A stretch of 64,000 nt of DNA from Colwellia sp. M166 (GCF_024585285.1 NZ_CP040755.1:62001-126000); one strand, 5' to 3'; positions 9,720-20,135 are shown, counted from the stretch's first letter. Notes: generated by a model not told the origin, from the letters alone. Translations and numbers: made by a program.

Positions 9720-9986
9720 TTATTCAGCAAGTGTGATCGTTTTGATAATGTTATTTAAGTTTTTACTGCTATGGCCACGACTCATTGTTACTTGAGCTCG
9801 CGCTGTTTTTTCGATAGGGTTAATCGCTATCGTATTAAACTTAATTGATTGTGCTAAATTTAACTTAGCCACTTCAACGAGTTCATCTGTATTGATTGCT
9901 TGTGCTTTTACTAATTCTGTTGCATGGCTGTTGTGTGTAACAAAAGCGAGAATAGCAATAGCTGATATTTTTAAAATGTTGTTCAT
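9720..9986 (-). CDS. Small exported hypothetical protein
   Basis: An 88-residue protein with a clear Sec signal peptide (MNNILKISAIAILAFVTHNSHA, probable cleavage after SHA), leaving about 66 residues in the periplasm. No cysteines or known motif are visible. It converges with tpm and lies divergently from gcvA with 280 bp between. The function is unknown. Confidence 0.6.
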   Translation of the reverse strand: MNNILKISAIAILAFVTHNSHATELVKAQAINTDELVEVAKLNLAQSIKFNTIAINPIEKTARAQVTMSRGHSSKNLNNIIKTITLAE

Positions 9987-10069
9987 AAGTCACCTGTAAT
10001 AAAACGTCAATAGTCCATATAGATGTTTTGGGACTCTTTCTTTTTGCATACAAACAAGGGTTGGGAGCC

Positions 10070-10125
10070 TGTTTGATTCTGCCCGAGTGCTTCGGGATAA
10101 AGATGAAGTCCTTCATCTATGGCGA
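10070..10125. other. Paired hairpins upstream of the exported protein
   Basis: Two small inverted repeats, CCCGA/TCGGG (10081-10095) and GATGAAG/CTTCATC (about 10102-10117), lie between the divergent starts of the small exported protein and gcvA. They could be in the 5' leader of the minus-strand gene. No known RNA family is recognised. Confidence 0.3.
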
Positions 10126-10268
10126 GCATATTACGGTAATACTGGTAACTTTTAAAATGACAAATTATAATGTCATTCATTAGAATAACTAATCCGACAT
10201 GGTTATGTGAAAAATGTGATGATTTATGCATTAATATATTTATATATAACTAAAAATACAGGTGTAAC

Positions 10269-11186
10269 TTGGCTAATAGACTCCCTCCACTTAACGCACT
10301 CAGGGCATTTGAAGCTTCAGCTAGGCAACTGAGTTTTACTCGGGCAGCAGAAGAATTATTCGTCACTCAAGCGGCAATAAGTCATCAAATAAAAGCTTTA
10401 GAAGATAATTTAGGCATAAAATTATTTATGCGTAAAAACCGAGCCTTGCTACTAACAGAGGAAGGGCAGTCCTATTATCTCGACATTAAAGATATTTTTA
10501 ATGCGTTGCATGATGCCACAGAGAGGTTACTAGCCCGCGGTGAGAAAGGGGCAATTACCGTCAGTATGCAACCGAGTTTTGCCATACAATGGCTAGTACC
10601 TAGGTTGAATACCTTTAACTTACTGCATCCTGATATTGATGTACGAATTAAAGCGGTTGATCAACCAGAAAACTCACTTACTGAAGATGTTGATTTAGCC
10701 ATATACTATGGCCGAGGTCGCTGGCGCGGCATTCATGCTGAACAATTGCATACCGAGTATTTAATTCCGGTTTGTTCGCCACTGCTATTGTCTGGCAAAA
10801 AAACACTTAATGAAATTGCTGATTTAGCACAGCATACTTTGTTGCATGATACCTCGCGCAGGGACTGGAAACGTTGGTTTAAACATGTTGATGTCAGAGG
10901 CGGCAATGTCAATCATGGGCCTATATTTAGTCACTCAGCTATGGTGTTACAAGCCGCTATTCATGGTCAAGGGGTAGCGCTTGCTCATAGTGTACTCGCT
11001 AAACCTGATATTGATAACGGCCGATTAGTTTGCCCTTTTAAAGAAGTCTTAGTCAGTAAAAATTCTTATTACATTGTTTGTCGAGAACAACAACTGGAGA
11101 TTGGTAAAATAACCGCATTTCGTGAGTGGGTTTTGCAAACGGTTGCTGATGAACAAGTTATTATCGATGAAGAGAAAATTGTATGA
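10269..11186 (+). CDS. gcvA: LysR-type regulator GcvA
   Basis: A 305-residue LTTR. The N-terminal RLPPLNALRAFEASAR and SFTRAAEELFVTQAAISHQIKALE helix-turn-helix are nearly those of E. coli GcvA, activator/repressor of the glycine-cleavage operon. A periplasmic-binding-like effector domain fills residues about 90-300. The start is TTG preceded by AGGTG. The gcvA-ygdD-rlmM order of E. coli is kept here, with one hydrolase gene inserted. The gcvTHP target operon is not in the window. Confidence 0.88.
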   Translation: MANRLPPLNALRAFEASARQLSFTRAAEELFVTQAAISHQIKALEDNLGIKLFMRKNRALLLTEEGQSYYLDIKDIFNALHDATERLLARGEKGAITVSMQPSFAIQWLVPRLNTFNLLHPDIDVRIKAVDQPENSLTEDVDLAIYYGRGRWRGIHAEQLHTEYLIPVCSPLLLSGKKTLNEIADLAQHTLLHDTSRRDWKRWFKHVDVRGGNVNHGPIFSHSAMVLQAAIHGQGVALAHSVLAKPDIDNGRLVCPFKEVLVSKNSYYIVCREQQLEIGKITAFREWVLQTVADEQVIIDEEKIV

Positions 11187-11848
11187 TCAGTAAAGAGTTG
11201 TCAGTAACTAATGTACTAAATGAGGCCGAAAATGCAAAAGCACTGATCATATTTGCTCATGGTGCTGGTGCTGATATGACAAGCGATTACCTTGAGACCC
11301 TTGTTGCTTTGATGAACACTCAGCAATTAAGTGTTTTACGCTTTAACTTTCCGTATATGGATAAACGGAAACTTGATGGTAAAAGACGTCCGCCAGATAG
11401 AATGCCAGTTTTAGTTGCAAGTTATCAATCCGTTTTAGCTGCTCTTGATACCAACTTACCTATTTTTATTGCCGGTAAGTCAATGGGGGGGCGAGTGGCG
11501 GCAACGTTAGCGACAGAGCAAAGTTTAATGAAAGCGTTAAATATATCTGGCGTTATCTGTTTAGGGTATCCTTTCCACCCCATTAAAAAACCAGAGAAAT
11601 TACGTTTAGAGCCACTACAAGACGCGCAGTTACCCGTGCTCATTTTGCAAGGTCAAAGAGATGCTCTGGGGAGTGAATTAGAAATTAATAGCTATCAGAT
11701 ATCTGCGCACTGTCAGCTACATTATTTTGCTGATGGTGATCATGATTTAAAGCCGAGAGTTAAATCGGGTTATAACTTAAAACAACATCAAAGCACTGCG
11801 ATTGATAAAATAAGGAACTTTGTCGATGAAATACACAACTGTTGCTAA
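11183..11848 (+). CDS. KANL3/Tex30-type alpha/beta hydrolase
   Basis: A 221-residue alpha/beta-hydrolase. The oxyanion strand reads FAHGAGADM, the nucleophile elbow AGKSMGGRVA, and the catalytic Asp and His are likely in LQGQRDALG and ADGDHDLKPR. GxSMGGR plus FPYMDKRKLDGKRRPPDR is typical of the KANL3/Tex30-like group, for which no bacterial substrate is known. The ATG overlaps the gcvA stop by 4 bases (ATGA), so the two are translationally coupled. Confidence 0.8.
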   Translation: MISKELSVTNVLNEAENAKALIIFAHGAGADMTSDYLETLVALMNTQQLSVLRFNFPYMDKRKLDGKRRPPDRMPVLVASYQSVLAALDTNLPIFIAGKSMGGRVAATLATEQSLMKALNISGVICLGYPFHPIKKPEKLRLEPLQDAQLPVLILQGQRDALGSELEINSYQISAHCQLHYFADGDHDLKPRVKSGYNLKQHQSTAIDKIRNFVDEIHNCC

Positions 11849-12227
11849 ACTACTGGTGATATTTGTTGGTATCAGTGGTTGTTTTTCTGTATTATTCGGC
11901 GCTTGGTTAGCACATGGTGGTCAAACACTACCGTTGGCGTCACAAGAACGATTAACGACGGCATTAAGCTATCAATTTTTTCACACATTGATGTTAATGT
12001 TAACCGTTATCTTATATAAACTTAATGCAAAACCTATGTTATTAGCCGGCGGTATTTTATTTATGCTGGGCATTCTATGTTTTAGTGGCAGTTTGTATAT
12101 TAAGACACTATTCGATGTCTTGAGTATTGGTAAATTGGCGCCATTTGGCGGCCTGTCATTTGCACTTGCATGGCTATTAGTTGGATTTGCAGGTACTAAA
12201 ATGTTTGATCATAAGTTAGGTAAGTAA
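11826..12227 (+). CDS. ygdD: DUF423 inner-membrane protein (YgdD)
   Basis: A 133-residue protein with four predicted membrane helices and the DUF423 N-terminal pattern (GCFSVLFGAWLAHG), as in E. coli YgdD, whose function is unknown. ATG at 11826 is preferred over TTG at 11820 because TAAGGA lies nine bases upstream. It overlaps the end of the hydrolase gene and runs into rlmM after 5 bp. Confidence 0.85.
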   Translation: MKYTTVAKLLVIFVGISGCFSVLFGAWLAHGGQTLPLASQERLTTALSYQFFHTLMLMLTVILYKLNAKPMLLAGGILFMLGILCFSGSLYIKTLFDVLSIGKLAPFGGLSFALAWLLVGFAGTKMFDHKLGK

Positions 12228-12232
12228 TAGAA

Positions 12233-13327
12233 ATGACTGCAATAGTTTTATATTGTCGCCCCGGATTTGAAAAAGAATGTGGCGCAGAAATTCAAGATAA
12301 GGCCTCATGGAATGAAGTTTATGGCTATCTTCAGCTGATTAAAAATCAAGGTGTGGTTTATTTTCATTTAAACAAACCGGAAGAGGGCGAGATACTAATG
12401 GAAAAAATTCCATTACGTCGACTTATATTCGCTCGTCAATGGTTTGTCACCGTGACTGAAAAAATAGACTTACCAGATTACAATCGTGTAGAGGCAATAT
12501 GCGAAGCATTAGGTAGTCATTGGCAATATGCCGATTTGCGCATGGAAACGCCTGATACTAATGATGGTAAAGAACTTTCAAAGTTCTGTCGGAAATTAGC
12601 TGTACCATTACGTCAAGCGCTGAGAAAAGAAAAAGTATTGACTGAAAAAGGTAATAAAGATGGTGCTGTATTGCATGCCTTATTTTTATCGGGCAAAGAA
12701 GTGATATTTGGCTTTTCATTAGCACAAAATACTTCGCCACATGTAATGGGTATTCCTCGTTTAAAATTTCCTAATGCTGCACCAAGTCGTTCAACGTTGA
12801 AATTAGATGAAGCCTTTTTATATTTTATTCCAAGAGATGAATGGGATACACGTTTGACATCAGGTATGAATGCGGTTGATTTAGGTGCTGCTCCCGGTGG
12901 TTGGACTTATCAATTAGTACGTCGTGGTATGATGGTAACGTCAATCGATAATGGTCCAATGGCAGAGTCATTAATGGAAAGTGGCCAAGTAAAACATCGT
13001 ACTATGGATGGTTTTAAATACGTGCCGCAAAAGCAAAATGTTTACTGGTTAGTTTGTGACATGATTGAAAAGCCACAACGCGTAGCAAAATTGATGAGTG
13101 ATTGGCTACTTAAAGGGCAATGTAAAGAAGCGATATTCAACTTAAAGTTGCCAATGAAAGGCCGATATCAGCAAGTTAATGATGATTTACAAGCTATCAA
13201 AGATGCTTTTTCACACCATAAAGTAAAATATGAACTTTATGCGAAACACTTATATTATGATCGTGAAGAAATCACTGTTCACGCAAGATTACTCTCCCCA
13301 GCGCCACTAGATATTTATGCGGGCTAA
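12233..13327 (+). CDS. rlmM: 23S rRNA C2498 2'-O-ribose methyltransferase RlmM
   Basis: A 364-residue enzyme methylating the 2'-OH of C2498 in 23S rRNA. The N-terminal half carries a THUMP-like RNA-binding region. The C-terminal Rossmann fold begins at VDLGAAPGGWTYQLVRRG, the SAM site, and the catalytic Lys lies in FNLKLPMKGRY. Length matches E. coli RlmM (366). It is the last gene of the gcvA-hydrolase-ygdD-rlmM cluster. Confidence 0.95.
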   Translation: MTAIVLYCRPGFEKECGAEIQDKASWNEVYGYLQLIKNQGVVYFHLNKPEEGEILMEKIPLRRLIFARQWFVTVTEKIDLPDYNRVEAICEALGSHWQYADLRMETPDTNDGKELSKFCRKLAVPLRQALRKEKVLTEKGNKDGAVLHALFLSGKEVIFGFSLAQNTSPHVMGIPRLKFPNAAPSRSTLKLDEAFLYFIPRDEWDTRLTSGMNAVDLGAAPGGWTYQLVRRGMMVTSIDNGPMAESLMESGQVKHRTMDGFKYVPQKQNVYWLVCDMIEKPQRVAKLMSDWLLKGQCKEAIFNLKLPMKGRYQQVNDDLQAIKDAFSHHKVKYELYAKHLYYDREEITVHARLLSPAPLDIYAG

Positions 13328-13347
13328 TAGGTTATAGTTTTACGAAT

Positions 13348-13384
13348 AACGCGCTAAATTCCTTAGGAGTTTAGTGCGTTTTTT
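13348..13384 (+). terminator. Intrinsic terminator after rlmM
   Basis: AACGCGCTAAA pairs with TTTAGTGCGTT around ATTCCTTAGGAG, followed by T-rich sequence. Confidence 0.8.
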
Positions 13385-13421
13385 ATTATTCATTTCTAGA
13401 TGCTTTTAATGAAACAGACAT

Positions 13422-13449
13422 AAAAAAACCAAGCTTGCTTGGTTTTTTT
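13422..13449. terminator. Bidirectional terminator for the isocitrate dehydrogenase gene
   Basis: AAAAAACCAAGC and GCTTGGTTTTTT form a symmetric stem with A and T tracts on either side, 23 bp past the stop of the minus-strand dehydrogenase gene. Confidence 0.88.
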
Positions 13450-13471
13450 GTTTTACCAGTATGATGAGCTA

Positions 13472-14479
13472 TTATAAGCGCTCTAAAACTGCTTCTGTGA
13501 AGTCTGTAGTGCCATGTGTACCACCTAAATCACGTGTAGTACGATCGCCAGATTCGATAACGTCAGTAATCGCACGACGAATGTTGTCAGCCTTATCAGC
13601 CATGCCTAAATATTCTAGCATTTGAATCGCGGCTAAAATAACTGAAGTCGGATTAGCTAAGTTTTTACCTGCAATATCAGGAGCACTGCCGTGAACCGCT
13701 TCAAATATAGCACAACCATTACCGATGTTTGCGCCAGGTGCCATGCCAAGGCCGCCAACTAAACCTGCACATAAATCTGACAAGATATCGCCGAAGAGGT
13801 TTGTGGTTACGATGACGTCAAATTGCTCTGGGTTCATCACTAATTGCATACAACAGTTGTCTACGATCATTTCTGTTGATTCAATTTGTGGGTAACGCGC
13901 TGCTACTTCACGTGCTACTTTTAGGAAAAGCCCTGATGTTGATTTAAGGATATTCGCTTTATGAACGGCAGTTACTTTCTTACGACCTTCTTTAATAGCT
14001 GTTTCGTATGCAAAAGTTACAATACGTTCAGCACCTTCACGAGTCACGAGACTCATTGCTTCAGCATGCGTACCATCAGCAGATACTGTTTGTCCTAGGC
14101 CAGAATACATACCTTCGGTGTTTTCACGAATAGTAATGATATCAATGTTTTCATAGCGTGCTTTAGTACCTTTAAACGACAGCACCGGACGAACATTAGC
14201 GTACAGTTGAAATTGCTTACGCAAGGTAACATTGATTGAGGTAAAACCTTCACCTACTGGTGTAGTTAATGGCCCTTTTAAGGTGATTTTGTTCTTTTCA
14301 ATTAAGGCTAAGGTTGATTCTGGTACCAAATCGCCATGGTTCTCTAATGCAGTTAGACCGGCATCAGCGTATTCATATTCAAAGTCACATCCTGCTTTAT
14401 CTAACACTTTGATTGTTGCGTCTATAATGTCTGGACCTATGCCGTCACCAGGGATCACTGTTATGGTTTGTTTAGCCAT
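13472..14479 (-). CDS. NAD-dependent isocitrate dehydrogenase
   Basis: A 335-residue beta-decarboxylating dehydrogenase, TCA-cycle step from isocitrate to 2-oxoglutarate. It has the short single-domain form typical of NAD-linked enzymes rather than the 415-residue NADP form. Visible signatures are IPGDGIGPDI, the substrate-binding segment TIRENTEGMYSG, the metal-binding TTNLFGDILSDL and HGSAPDIAGKNLANP, where Asp (instead of the NADP-type Lys/Tyr pair) favours NAD. 3-Isopropylmalate dehydrogenase is the alternative, but the TIRENTEG motif and the overall match favour isocitrate dehydrogenase. Confidence 0.88.
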   Translation of the reverse strand: MAKQTITVIPGDGIGPDIIDATIKVLDKAGCDFEYEYADAGLTALENHGDLVPESTLALIEKNKITLKGPLTTPVGEGFTSINVTLRKQFQLYANVRPVLSFKGTKARYENIDIITIRENTEGMYSGLGQTVSADGTHAEAMSLVTREGAERIVTFAYETAIKEGRKKVTAVHKANILKSTSGLFLKVAREVAARYPQIESTEMIVDNCCMQLVMNPEQFDVIVTTNLFGDILSDLCAGLVGGLGMAPGANIGNGCAIFEAVHGSAPDIAGKNLANPTSVILAAIQMLEYLGMADKADNIRRAITDVIESGDRTTRDLGGTHGTTDFTEAVLERL

Positions 14480-14767
14480 TGTTTAATTACCTTTTGAATA
14501 TTGCTTGTCTTAAATAGCGAGAATCGAGATTATTGGTTGAATATACAACAATGAGCAATAGTCATACTTGATCTAGCGCTGATATTATTGCTTCAACTAA
14601 GTTAATGGCCGCAATTATAGCAACTAATCGGAGCTGTTAGTAAGTTTTAACCTTAAACTTTAGTCTTATGGTTAATCGTTGAGCGCAATACCGTTTCTTT
14701 AGTACGGCAAAGGATTAAATAAGGCACAATATTAGCTATAACTGTATTGATTTGTCGGCTAGCTAGT

Positions 14768-15145
14768 TTATAAGGTTTTAAACTGTTGGTAGGCTGTTTT
14801 ACCAATAGCCGTTAGTATACCATTAGTAAATAGCAAAGCCGTGCATTCATCTTGCGTGGTAATACCATCTGACTTGACATGTTGCGTGCGGTAAAAGCTA
14901 ACTTGATAACTGGTTTCGTTAACTATTTTTGCTTCAGTAATATCAGGACTACCGAGCTGTTCAATAGCGCTGTTAAAATTAAAACTTTTTAACTGTAGCT
15001 TAGCAATAAATTGACGATTGTAAGCTTCGCGATCTTCCCATTGCATTTTGGCTGGACTGTCATCGTAAAAATTGACCACTAAGGCGACAAATACGCCGTA
15101 TGCGGCTAAGGCTATTAGTATTCTGAGGATGACTTTTTTATTCAC
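14768..15145 (-). CDS. DUF3192 membrane-anchored protein
   Basis: A 125-residue protein with one N-terminal membrane helix (IALAAYGVFVALVV) and a periplasmic DUF3192 domain. Its core, VSFYRTQHVKSDGITTQDECTALLF, is clearly paralogous to the lipoprotein at 21325 (YYRTHRLHKDGLTTKDECTKLVF). The fold recalls SmpA/OmlA-like small envelope proteins; function is unknown. The copy here is helix-anchored rather than lipidated. Confidence 0.75.
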   Translation of the reverse strand: MNKKVILRILIALAAYGVFVALVVNFYDDSPAKMQWEDREAYNRQFIAKLQLKSFNFNSAIEQLGSPDITEAKIVNETSYQVSFYRTQHVKSDGITTQDECTALLFTNGILTAIGKTAYQQFKTL

Positions 15146-15267
15146 TTTTATTCCTTGAGCCTTGCTTTAAATAATAATTTTCATTGATATTATATTGAAC
15201 GATGTTTTTAAAACTGTAGCTTGATGAGTCGCAAACATGTCATTAACAGTGTGATGTTACCAGATTG

Positions 15268-16089
15268 TTAAGTGCTGGCAAGTGCATTTTCACAGGGTAA
15301 TCTTATGTCTTTTAAATTAAAACCTAGTGGAATATCAATTTTCAAGGTTAATAACTTTCGACTTAAGCTAATTTGTTCACCATGTTGCGCTAGTTTATCG
15401 CTGACACTGCGCTTTAAATCTTTTGCACTGAGGATACTTTTAATCGAACCATATTGATTGAGTAATTGTGATGCTGTTACTTGCCCAATGCCTGCCACAC
15501 CTGGAATTTTATTGGTACTATCACCTGTTAATGTCCAGAGATCCATGAGTTTATCCGGCTTTACACTGAACTTATTAAGCACGTATTCTTGATCTAAATA
15601 GCGACGATTAAAGTAGTCATATACCTGTATATTGGGATTAAGTAATGATAAAAAACACTTGTCTGTTGAGACAATAGTTACGTTTTGACCACGTAATGCA
15701 ACTTTAATTGCTAAGGTTGCAATGAGGTCATCGGCTTCGTCAGCTTCTGAAACTAGGGAGTCAACATGATGTGCCATAAATCTGTCTTGTATATCAGCTA
15801 ATTTATCAGCCAAATGCTCAGGCATTTTTTTACGGCCCTTTTTATAATCGGGATAAATATCATAGCGCCAACAGGGACTTTGAGAGTCAAAAACAGCAAG
15901 GGCATGGCTTGGCTGTAATTGTTCAATAATTTTTTGTAAAGCTTGTTCACAAGCTTTAGCAGTATTAGATAGAACTTGCTGCTTAGTGTTATCCGCTAAT
16001 TCATTATTTAAGAGAAATGGTCGTTCTTGTACAGCATAAATTCTTCTGATCAAATTTAAAGCATCAATCAATATTAAATGAACCCTCAT
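15268..16089 (-). CDS. xni: Flap endonuclease Xni (ExoIX)
   Basis: 5'-nuclease of the Pol I N-terminal exonuclease family, processing flaps in DNA replication and repair. It begins MRVHLILIDALNLIRRIYAVQ, as in E. coli Xni. Acidic metal ligands include VFDSQSP and SEADEADDLIATLA, and an H3TH region lies at IPGVAGIGQVTASQLLNQYGS. The frame runs up to 16125, but the internal ATG at 16089 matches the family start and removes the overlap with ppnN, leaving 4 bp between the genes, which are probably co-transcribed. Confidence 0.9.
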   Translation of the reverse strand: MRVHLILIDALNLIRRIYAVQERPFLLNNELADNTKQQVLSNTAKACEQALQKIIEQLQPSHALAVFDSQSPCWRYDIYPDYKKGRKKMPEHLADKLADIQDRFMAHHVDSLVSEADEADDLIATLAIKVALRGQNVTIVSTDKCFLSLLNPNIQVYDYFNRRYLDQEYVLNKFSVKPDKLMDLWTLTGDSTNKIPGVAGIGQVTASQLLNQYGSIKSILSAKDLKRSVSDKLAQHGEQISLSRKLLTLKIDIPLGFNLKDIRLPCENALAST

Positions 16090-16093
16090 ATAA

Positions 16094-17440
16094 TTAACCT
16101 TCAATGACCTTGTAACAAGGGACATATTTACTACCGGGTAATTTCATTCTTTGCTGTTTAACGAACGAAGTTAGCAGGGTATCCATTAATGCCATCATTT
16201 CACTGTCACCACTGATGATAAAGGGGCCATGATCTCGAATTGACTTGATACCGCTTGCTTTGACATTACCGGCAACAATACCTGAGAATGCGCGACGTAA
16301 ATTGGCAGCCAATGAAGCTATGCCTTGGTTATGGTGTAAATCTAGCGATGCCATATTGGCATGATCTGGCTCGAAAGGCTGTTGAAATTCAGGCTCAATA
16401 ACCAGCGACCAGTTAAAGTGGTATGAATCGCCAGTCAGTTTTCGATGCGCGACAACTTCTTCTGTTGTTGATATTAAGGTTTTGGCGACTTGTTCAGCAT
16501 CATCAATAATGATTTTATAAAGCTGTTGTGCTTCTTCACCTAATGTTGCAGCAATAAAGTTATCAATTTGCTGGAAATATTCAGCACTTTCAATCGGTCC
16601 GGTTAATATTATAGGTAACTTTTGAGCTTGATTTTTTACGTGTAGCATGATGCCTAAAATGTAGAGTAACTCTTCGGCGGTACCTGCGCCACCAGGAAAA
16701 ATAATAATACCATGCGACATACGAACAAAGGCCTCTAAACGTTTTTCAATGTCAGGCATGATAACTAGCTCGTTGACGATAGGGTTTGGTGGTTCTGCTG
16801 CGATAATACTTGGCTCTGTTAACCCTAAATAGCGGCCAGTAGCATTACGCTGTTTGGCATGACCAAATGTCGCACCTTTCATCGGACCTTTCATTGCACC
16901 AGGGCCACAACCTGTACAAATGTTAAAACCCCGTAGCCCTAAGTGATAGCCAACTTCTTTAGTATATTTATATTCTGTACTGTTAATTGAGTGGCCACCC
17001 CAACAGGTAATTAAGTTAGGCGGACTATCGGGAATAATTGCGTTAGCATTACGCAGCATATCAAAGGTAATATTGGTGATACTTTCAGCTTTTTTAGTGT
17101 TGGTGTTGTAACGATCACCAATAAATAGAATATCACGTAAAACTGCAGAAAGATGTTCTTGAATACCCTTTATGATCACGCCATCAACAAAAGCATGTTC
17201 AGGGGGGTTATCCAACGCTAGTTTTACACCGCGTTCACGTCTTAATACTTTTATTTTAAAGTCGGTATATTGCTGATAAATATCTTCGGCATTATCGGTA
17301 TGGCTGCCAGCATTTAGTACCGCTAACGAACAATTACGATAAAGGTTATAAAGTTCACTGCTTGCTGAGTGCTGTAAGTCATCAACTTCAGCTTGAGACA
17401 GCAAATTCATCTTGCCAACGGGATTAATTTGAATATGCAT
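16094..17440 (-). CDS. ppnN: Nucleotide 5'-monophosphate nucleosidase PpnN
   Basis: A 448-residue enzyme cleaving nucleoside monophosphates to ribose-5-phosphate and base; in E. coli it is allosterically controlled by (p)ppGpp. The central LOG/lysine-decarboxylase-like domain carries the diagnostic [12 protein letters not shown]. The preceding region [21 protein letters not shown] forms the substrate pocket. The flanking N- and C-terminal domains (DUF4478 and DUF3412) are full length. Linked to xni, and to queF across the diguanylate cyclase gene, as in E. coli. Confidence 0.93.
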   Translation of the reverse strand: MHIQINPVGKMNLLSQAEVDDLQHSASSELYNLYRNCSLAVLNAGSHTDNAEDIYQQYTDFKIKVLRRERGVKLALDNPPEHAFVDGVIIKGIQEHLSAVLRDILFIGDRYNTNTKKAESITNITFDMLRNANAIIPDSPPNLITCWGGHSINSTEYKYTKEVGYHLGLRGFNICTGCGPGAMKGPMKGATFGHAKQRNATGRYLGLTEPSIIAAEPPNPIVNELVIMPDIEKRLEAFVRMSHGIIIFPGGAGTAEELLYILGIMLHVKNQAQKLPIILTGPIESAEYFQQIDNFIAATLGEEAQQLYKIIIDDAEQVAKTLISTTEEVVAHRKLTGDSYHFNWSLVIEPEFQQPFEPDHANMASLDLHHNQGIASLAANLRRAFSGIVAGNVKASGIKSIRDHGPFIISGDSEMMALMDTLLTSFVKQQRMKLPGSKYVPCYKVIEG

Positions 17441-17464
17441 AAATTTACTTCCTCAATCTTATTG

Positions 17465-19102
17465 TTATCCGTAAATAACTCTATTTTTTCCGTCTTTTTT
17501 GGCTTGGTATAATGCGATATCAGCCCGTTCAAATGCGGAATGTACATTATCATCACTTTCTATCATGGTTACCCCAATAGAAAGCGTAATGTTGACACGA
17601 TTATTTTTAAAGGTGAAAGGTAAACTTGCCACTTTTTTCCGCAATACGTTGAGTTTATTTATGACTGTTATTTTATCTATATTGCTAAAGATTAGTACAA
17701 ATTCTTCACCACCATAACGACCGATAAAGGCATCTTCAGCGATAATTTTTTTTAAGGTATTAGCAATAACTTGCAAGGTTTTATCGCCAGCAGTATGACC
17801 ATAAGAATCATTAATACGTTTAAAGTCATCTAAATCGATAACGGTAATCGCTAAGTCAAATTTCTTATGATGGTATCGGACAATCTCTTTGGCAAAGTGT
17901 TCATCAAATGCCGCACGATTGCCTAATTTGGTTAAGGCATCTTGCAAACTTCTGGCCTGTTGTGCTTGAATACGCTTTTCAAAATTTTGGCTTTGAAGTT
18001 CTAGTTGCTCAACTTGAGCGGACATTTTATTTAACTTTTCTTGTAAGACTGAGCTTTGCTTCTCTTCTAATTTTGTTTTTTTATCGAATGTTTTCGCAAT
18101 TGCTTGCAACTTTTCATTCACATCTACTTTTATTTCAGTTAACGAACTCGCGCCGTTAATGCCGATACTCATTTCGCTTATTTTATCTTTGAGTTCTAAA
18201 TTAAGTTTTTTACCTTTGATGTTTGATGTCGTTGTATTGGCAATTGCTGAATTTACTGAGGCTTGGACAGACGCTAAGGTTTCACTTAATGAAGATAAAA
18301 ATGATTTTGCAGTGCTGCGCTCTAGTTTTAAATCTTCTATGATAAGATCAAAAACACAGAGGCATTTAGTCATCAAGATATGATTTGAAATTTTACCTTT
18401 CAAACTTGATTTTATCTCACTGATATTAGACTTATGCTTGGTGGAAGCGGCTAAGCTATTAAGGATAGTATTGAATCGTTCGAGCAATTCTAACGATGCA
18501 TTTTGGTCATGTTGGAGCGCTGGCGAGGTGATACCGTTGCTATCAATACTATTGGTTTTGTGAGCGGCTTTTGAGCTACTACTATTGAGGGGACTTATAG
18601 TTAGTTGGTTATGTTCTGCTTGTTCTAATGCATTAGCATAAAAAGCAATAAACTCACTCATCAAAGGCACATATTGAACTAGTGTGGCTTGGCTTTGTTG
18701 GTTTTTATCAATTAGTATTTTTAATTGACGGCGGTTACTTGCCGGCATGTTTTTAATTTTTTTTAAACTCGTAGCAGAACTTTGTAATTGTTCATGTATT
18801 TTTACTATGGTTTTGTCGTTTAGCTGAGCATGTTGCTGCAATAATGCTGATATGGCTTTAATTTCATATTCTAGCTCAGCAAAACTAGTTGATTTTTTTA
18901 GCGCAGTGCGTAACTTCGCTAATTTATGATCAAGTAATATATCAGTGCCTTTACAAGCTTGCGATAATTTACCTATAAATCCTGTCAACAAAGCAGATTG
19001 TGTGCTGAGTTCTTCTTCGAGCTCGCTACGAGCACTAATCGCACTATCAAGCCGTACCTTTAAATGATTTATGGTTTTTTCCGCGACAGAATTTTCGCTC
19101 AT
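17465..19102 (-). CDS. GGDEF diguanylate cyclase with coiled-coil N-terminus
   Basis: A 545-residue soluble protein. The N-terminal 370 residues are helical and rich in Gln, Lys, Ser and Leu, without membrane segments; residues about 320-375 look like a coiled coil. The C-terminal GGDEF domain (from DALTKLGNRAAFDEHF) has an intact GRYGGEEFVLIF active site and should make c-di-GMP from GTP. I see no RxxD inhibitory I-site five residues before GGEEF, so product inhibition at that site is unlikely. The N-terminal sensor function is unknown. It lies 24 bp upstream of ppnN on the same strand. Confidence 0.88.
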   Translation of the reverse strand: MSENSVAEKTINHLKVRLDSAISARSELEEELSTQSALLTGFIGKLSQACKGTDILLDHKLAKLRTALKKSTSFAELEYEIKAISALLQQHAQLNDKTIVKIHEQLQSSATSLKKIKNMPASNRRQLKILIDKNQQSQATLVQYVPLMSEFIAFYANALEQAEHNQLTISPLNSSSSKAAHKTNSIDSNGITSPALQHDQNASLELLERFNTILNSLAASTKHKSNISEIKSSLKGKISNHILMTKCLCVFDLIIEDLKLERSTAKSFLSSLSETLASVQASVNSAIANTTTSNIKGKKLNLELKDKISEMSIGINGASSLTEIKVDVNEKLQAIAKTFDKKTKLEEKQSSVLQEKLNKMSAQVEQLELQSQNFEKRIQAQQARSLQDALTKLGNRAAFDEHFAKEIVRYHHKKFDLAITVIDLDDFKRINDSYGHTAGDKTLQVIANTLKKIIAEDAFIGRYGGEEFVLIFSNIDKITVINKLNVLRKKVASLPFTFKNNRVNITLSIGVTMIESDDNVHSAFERADIALYQAKKDGKNRVIYG

Positions 19103-19283
19103 AAAATGTTTTTCCCTAAAATATAGGCTAACGGATGTAAAAGGCGCGTTACTGATAACTCTAACATCAAGAGCAAAGCTATATCTTCAGTATATGCTAA
19201 TAATAGCTATATGCTAAAGATAAAAAGCGAGTACAAGCCTGTATTTATTACTTAATTGTCTAAAAAGTATACGTTATTTTAGT

Positions 19284-20135
19284 TTATTGCCTTAAGGTTC
19301 TTAGTTTCGGTGCTTTTTTCTCAATGGTTGAGCGAAAAGGGTTAATATCTAAACCGCCTCGACGAGTATATCGGGCAAAAACTGATAAGCTTTTAATTTC
19401 ACAAAAACGCTGAATATCACAAAAAATACGCTCAACACATTGTTCATGAAATTCATTATGTTGACGAAAAGAAATTAAGTACTTTAATAAACTCTTATGG
19501 CAAATTTGTTTGCCCCTATAGTTTATATAAATACTCGCCCAATCTGGTTGGTTGGTAATTAAACAGTTTGATTTTAATAGGTGGCAAACTAAATATTCTT
19601 CAACCTGACTTTCTTGGTTTCGATTTGCTGTACTCAATATTTCAGGTGCTAGCTGGTAGTGATTGATCTCAACATCTAAGTCATCTATACATAAGGCATT
19701 ATCAGCTGATAGGGCAAGAGCAGGGCAGTTATTGACCGGGAATAGCTTGACGTTTGCAATAGCGTCAGCAGTAGCGGATAAATCAGCAGATAAGGCTGAT
19801 TCAACCTGTTGCCAAGAAGAAAATTTTGTTTGATTAAAACTATTTAGGTATAATTTAAATGACTTTGACTCAACAATATTAGCACTGGTGCACGGAAAGC
19901 TAAACTCAGCAACAGCAACCACGGGTTTGCCTTTATCGTTCAACCACGACAATTCATAACCATACCAAACGTCTTCACCGACAAAAGGCAGCTGCTCAGC
20001 TTTTAAACCTAAGCTGTCTCTATTTAAGCTTCTTGGTACCGCTTGCAATAATTCTGGGTTATATTGGCTACAATAGTCTGTTGTTTTTCCAAGAACTAAG
20101 TTACTTAATTCTTTTGCGTTTGTATAAGTGCTCAT
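19284..20135 (-). CDS. queF: NADPH-dependent 7-cyano-7-deazaguanine reductase
   Basis: A 283-residue type II (long) QueF reducing preQ0 to preQ1 in queuosine biosynthesis. The C-terminal half contains the catalytic-Cys region [20 protein letters not shown] followed by SIYINYRG. The [13 protein letters not shown] segment and the [11 protein letters not shown] tail are typical. It is divergent from syd, as in E. coli. Confidence 0.95.
   Translation of the reverse strand: MSTYTNAKELSNLVLGKTTDYCSQYNPELLQAVPRSLNRDSLGLKAEQLPFVGEDVWYGYELSWLNDKGKPVVAVAEFSFPCTSANIVESKSFKLYLNSFNQTKFSSWQQVESALSADLSATADAIANVKLFPVNNCPALALSADNALCIDDLDVEINHYQLAPEILSTANRNQESQVEEYLVCHLLKSNCLITNQPDWASIYINYRGKQICHKSLLKYLISFRQHNEFHEQCVERIFCDIQRFCEIKSLSVFARYTRRGGLDINPFRSTIEKKAPKLRTLRQ

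Noticed and set aside
18159..18383. Plus-strand ORFs opposite the diguanylate cyclase
   Set aside because: Shadows of a well-supported minus-strand gene.
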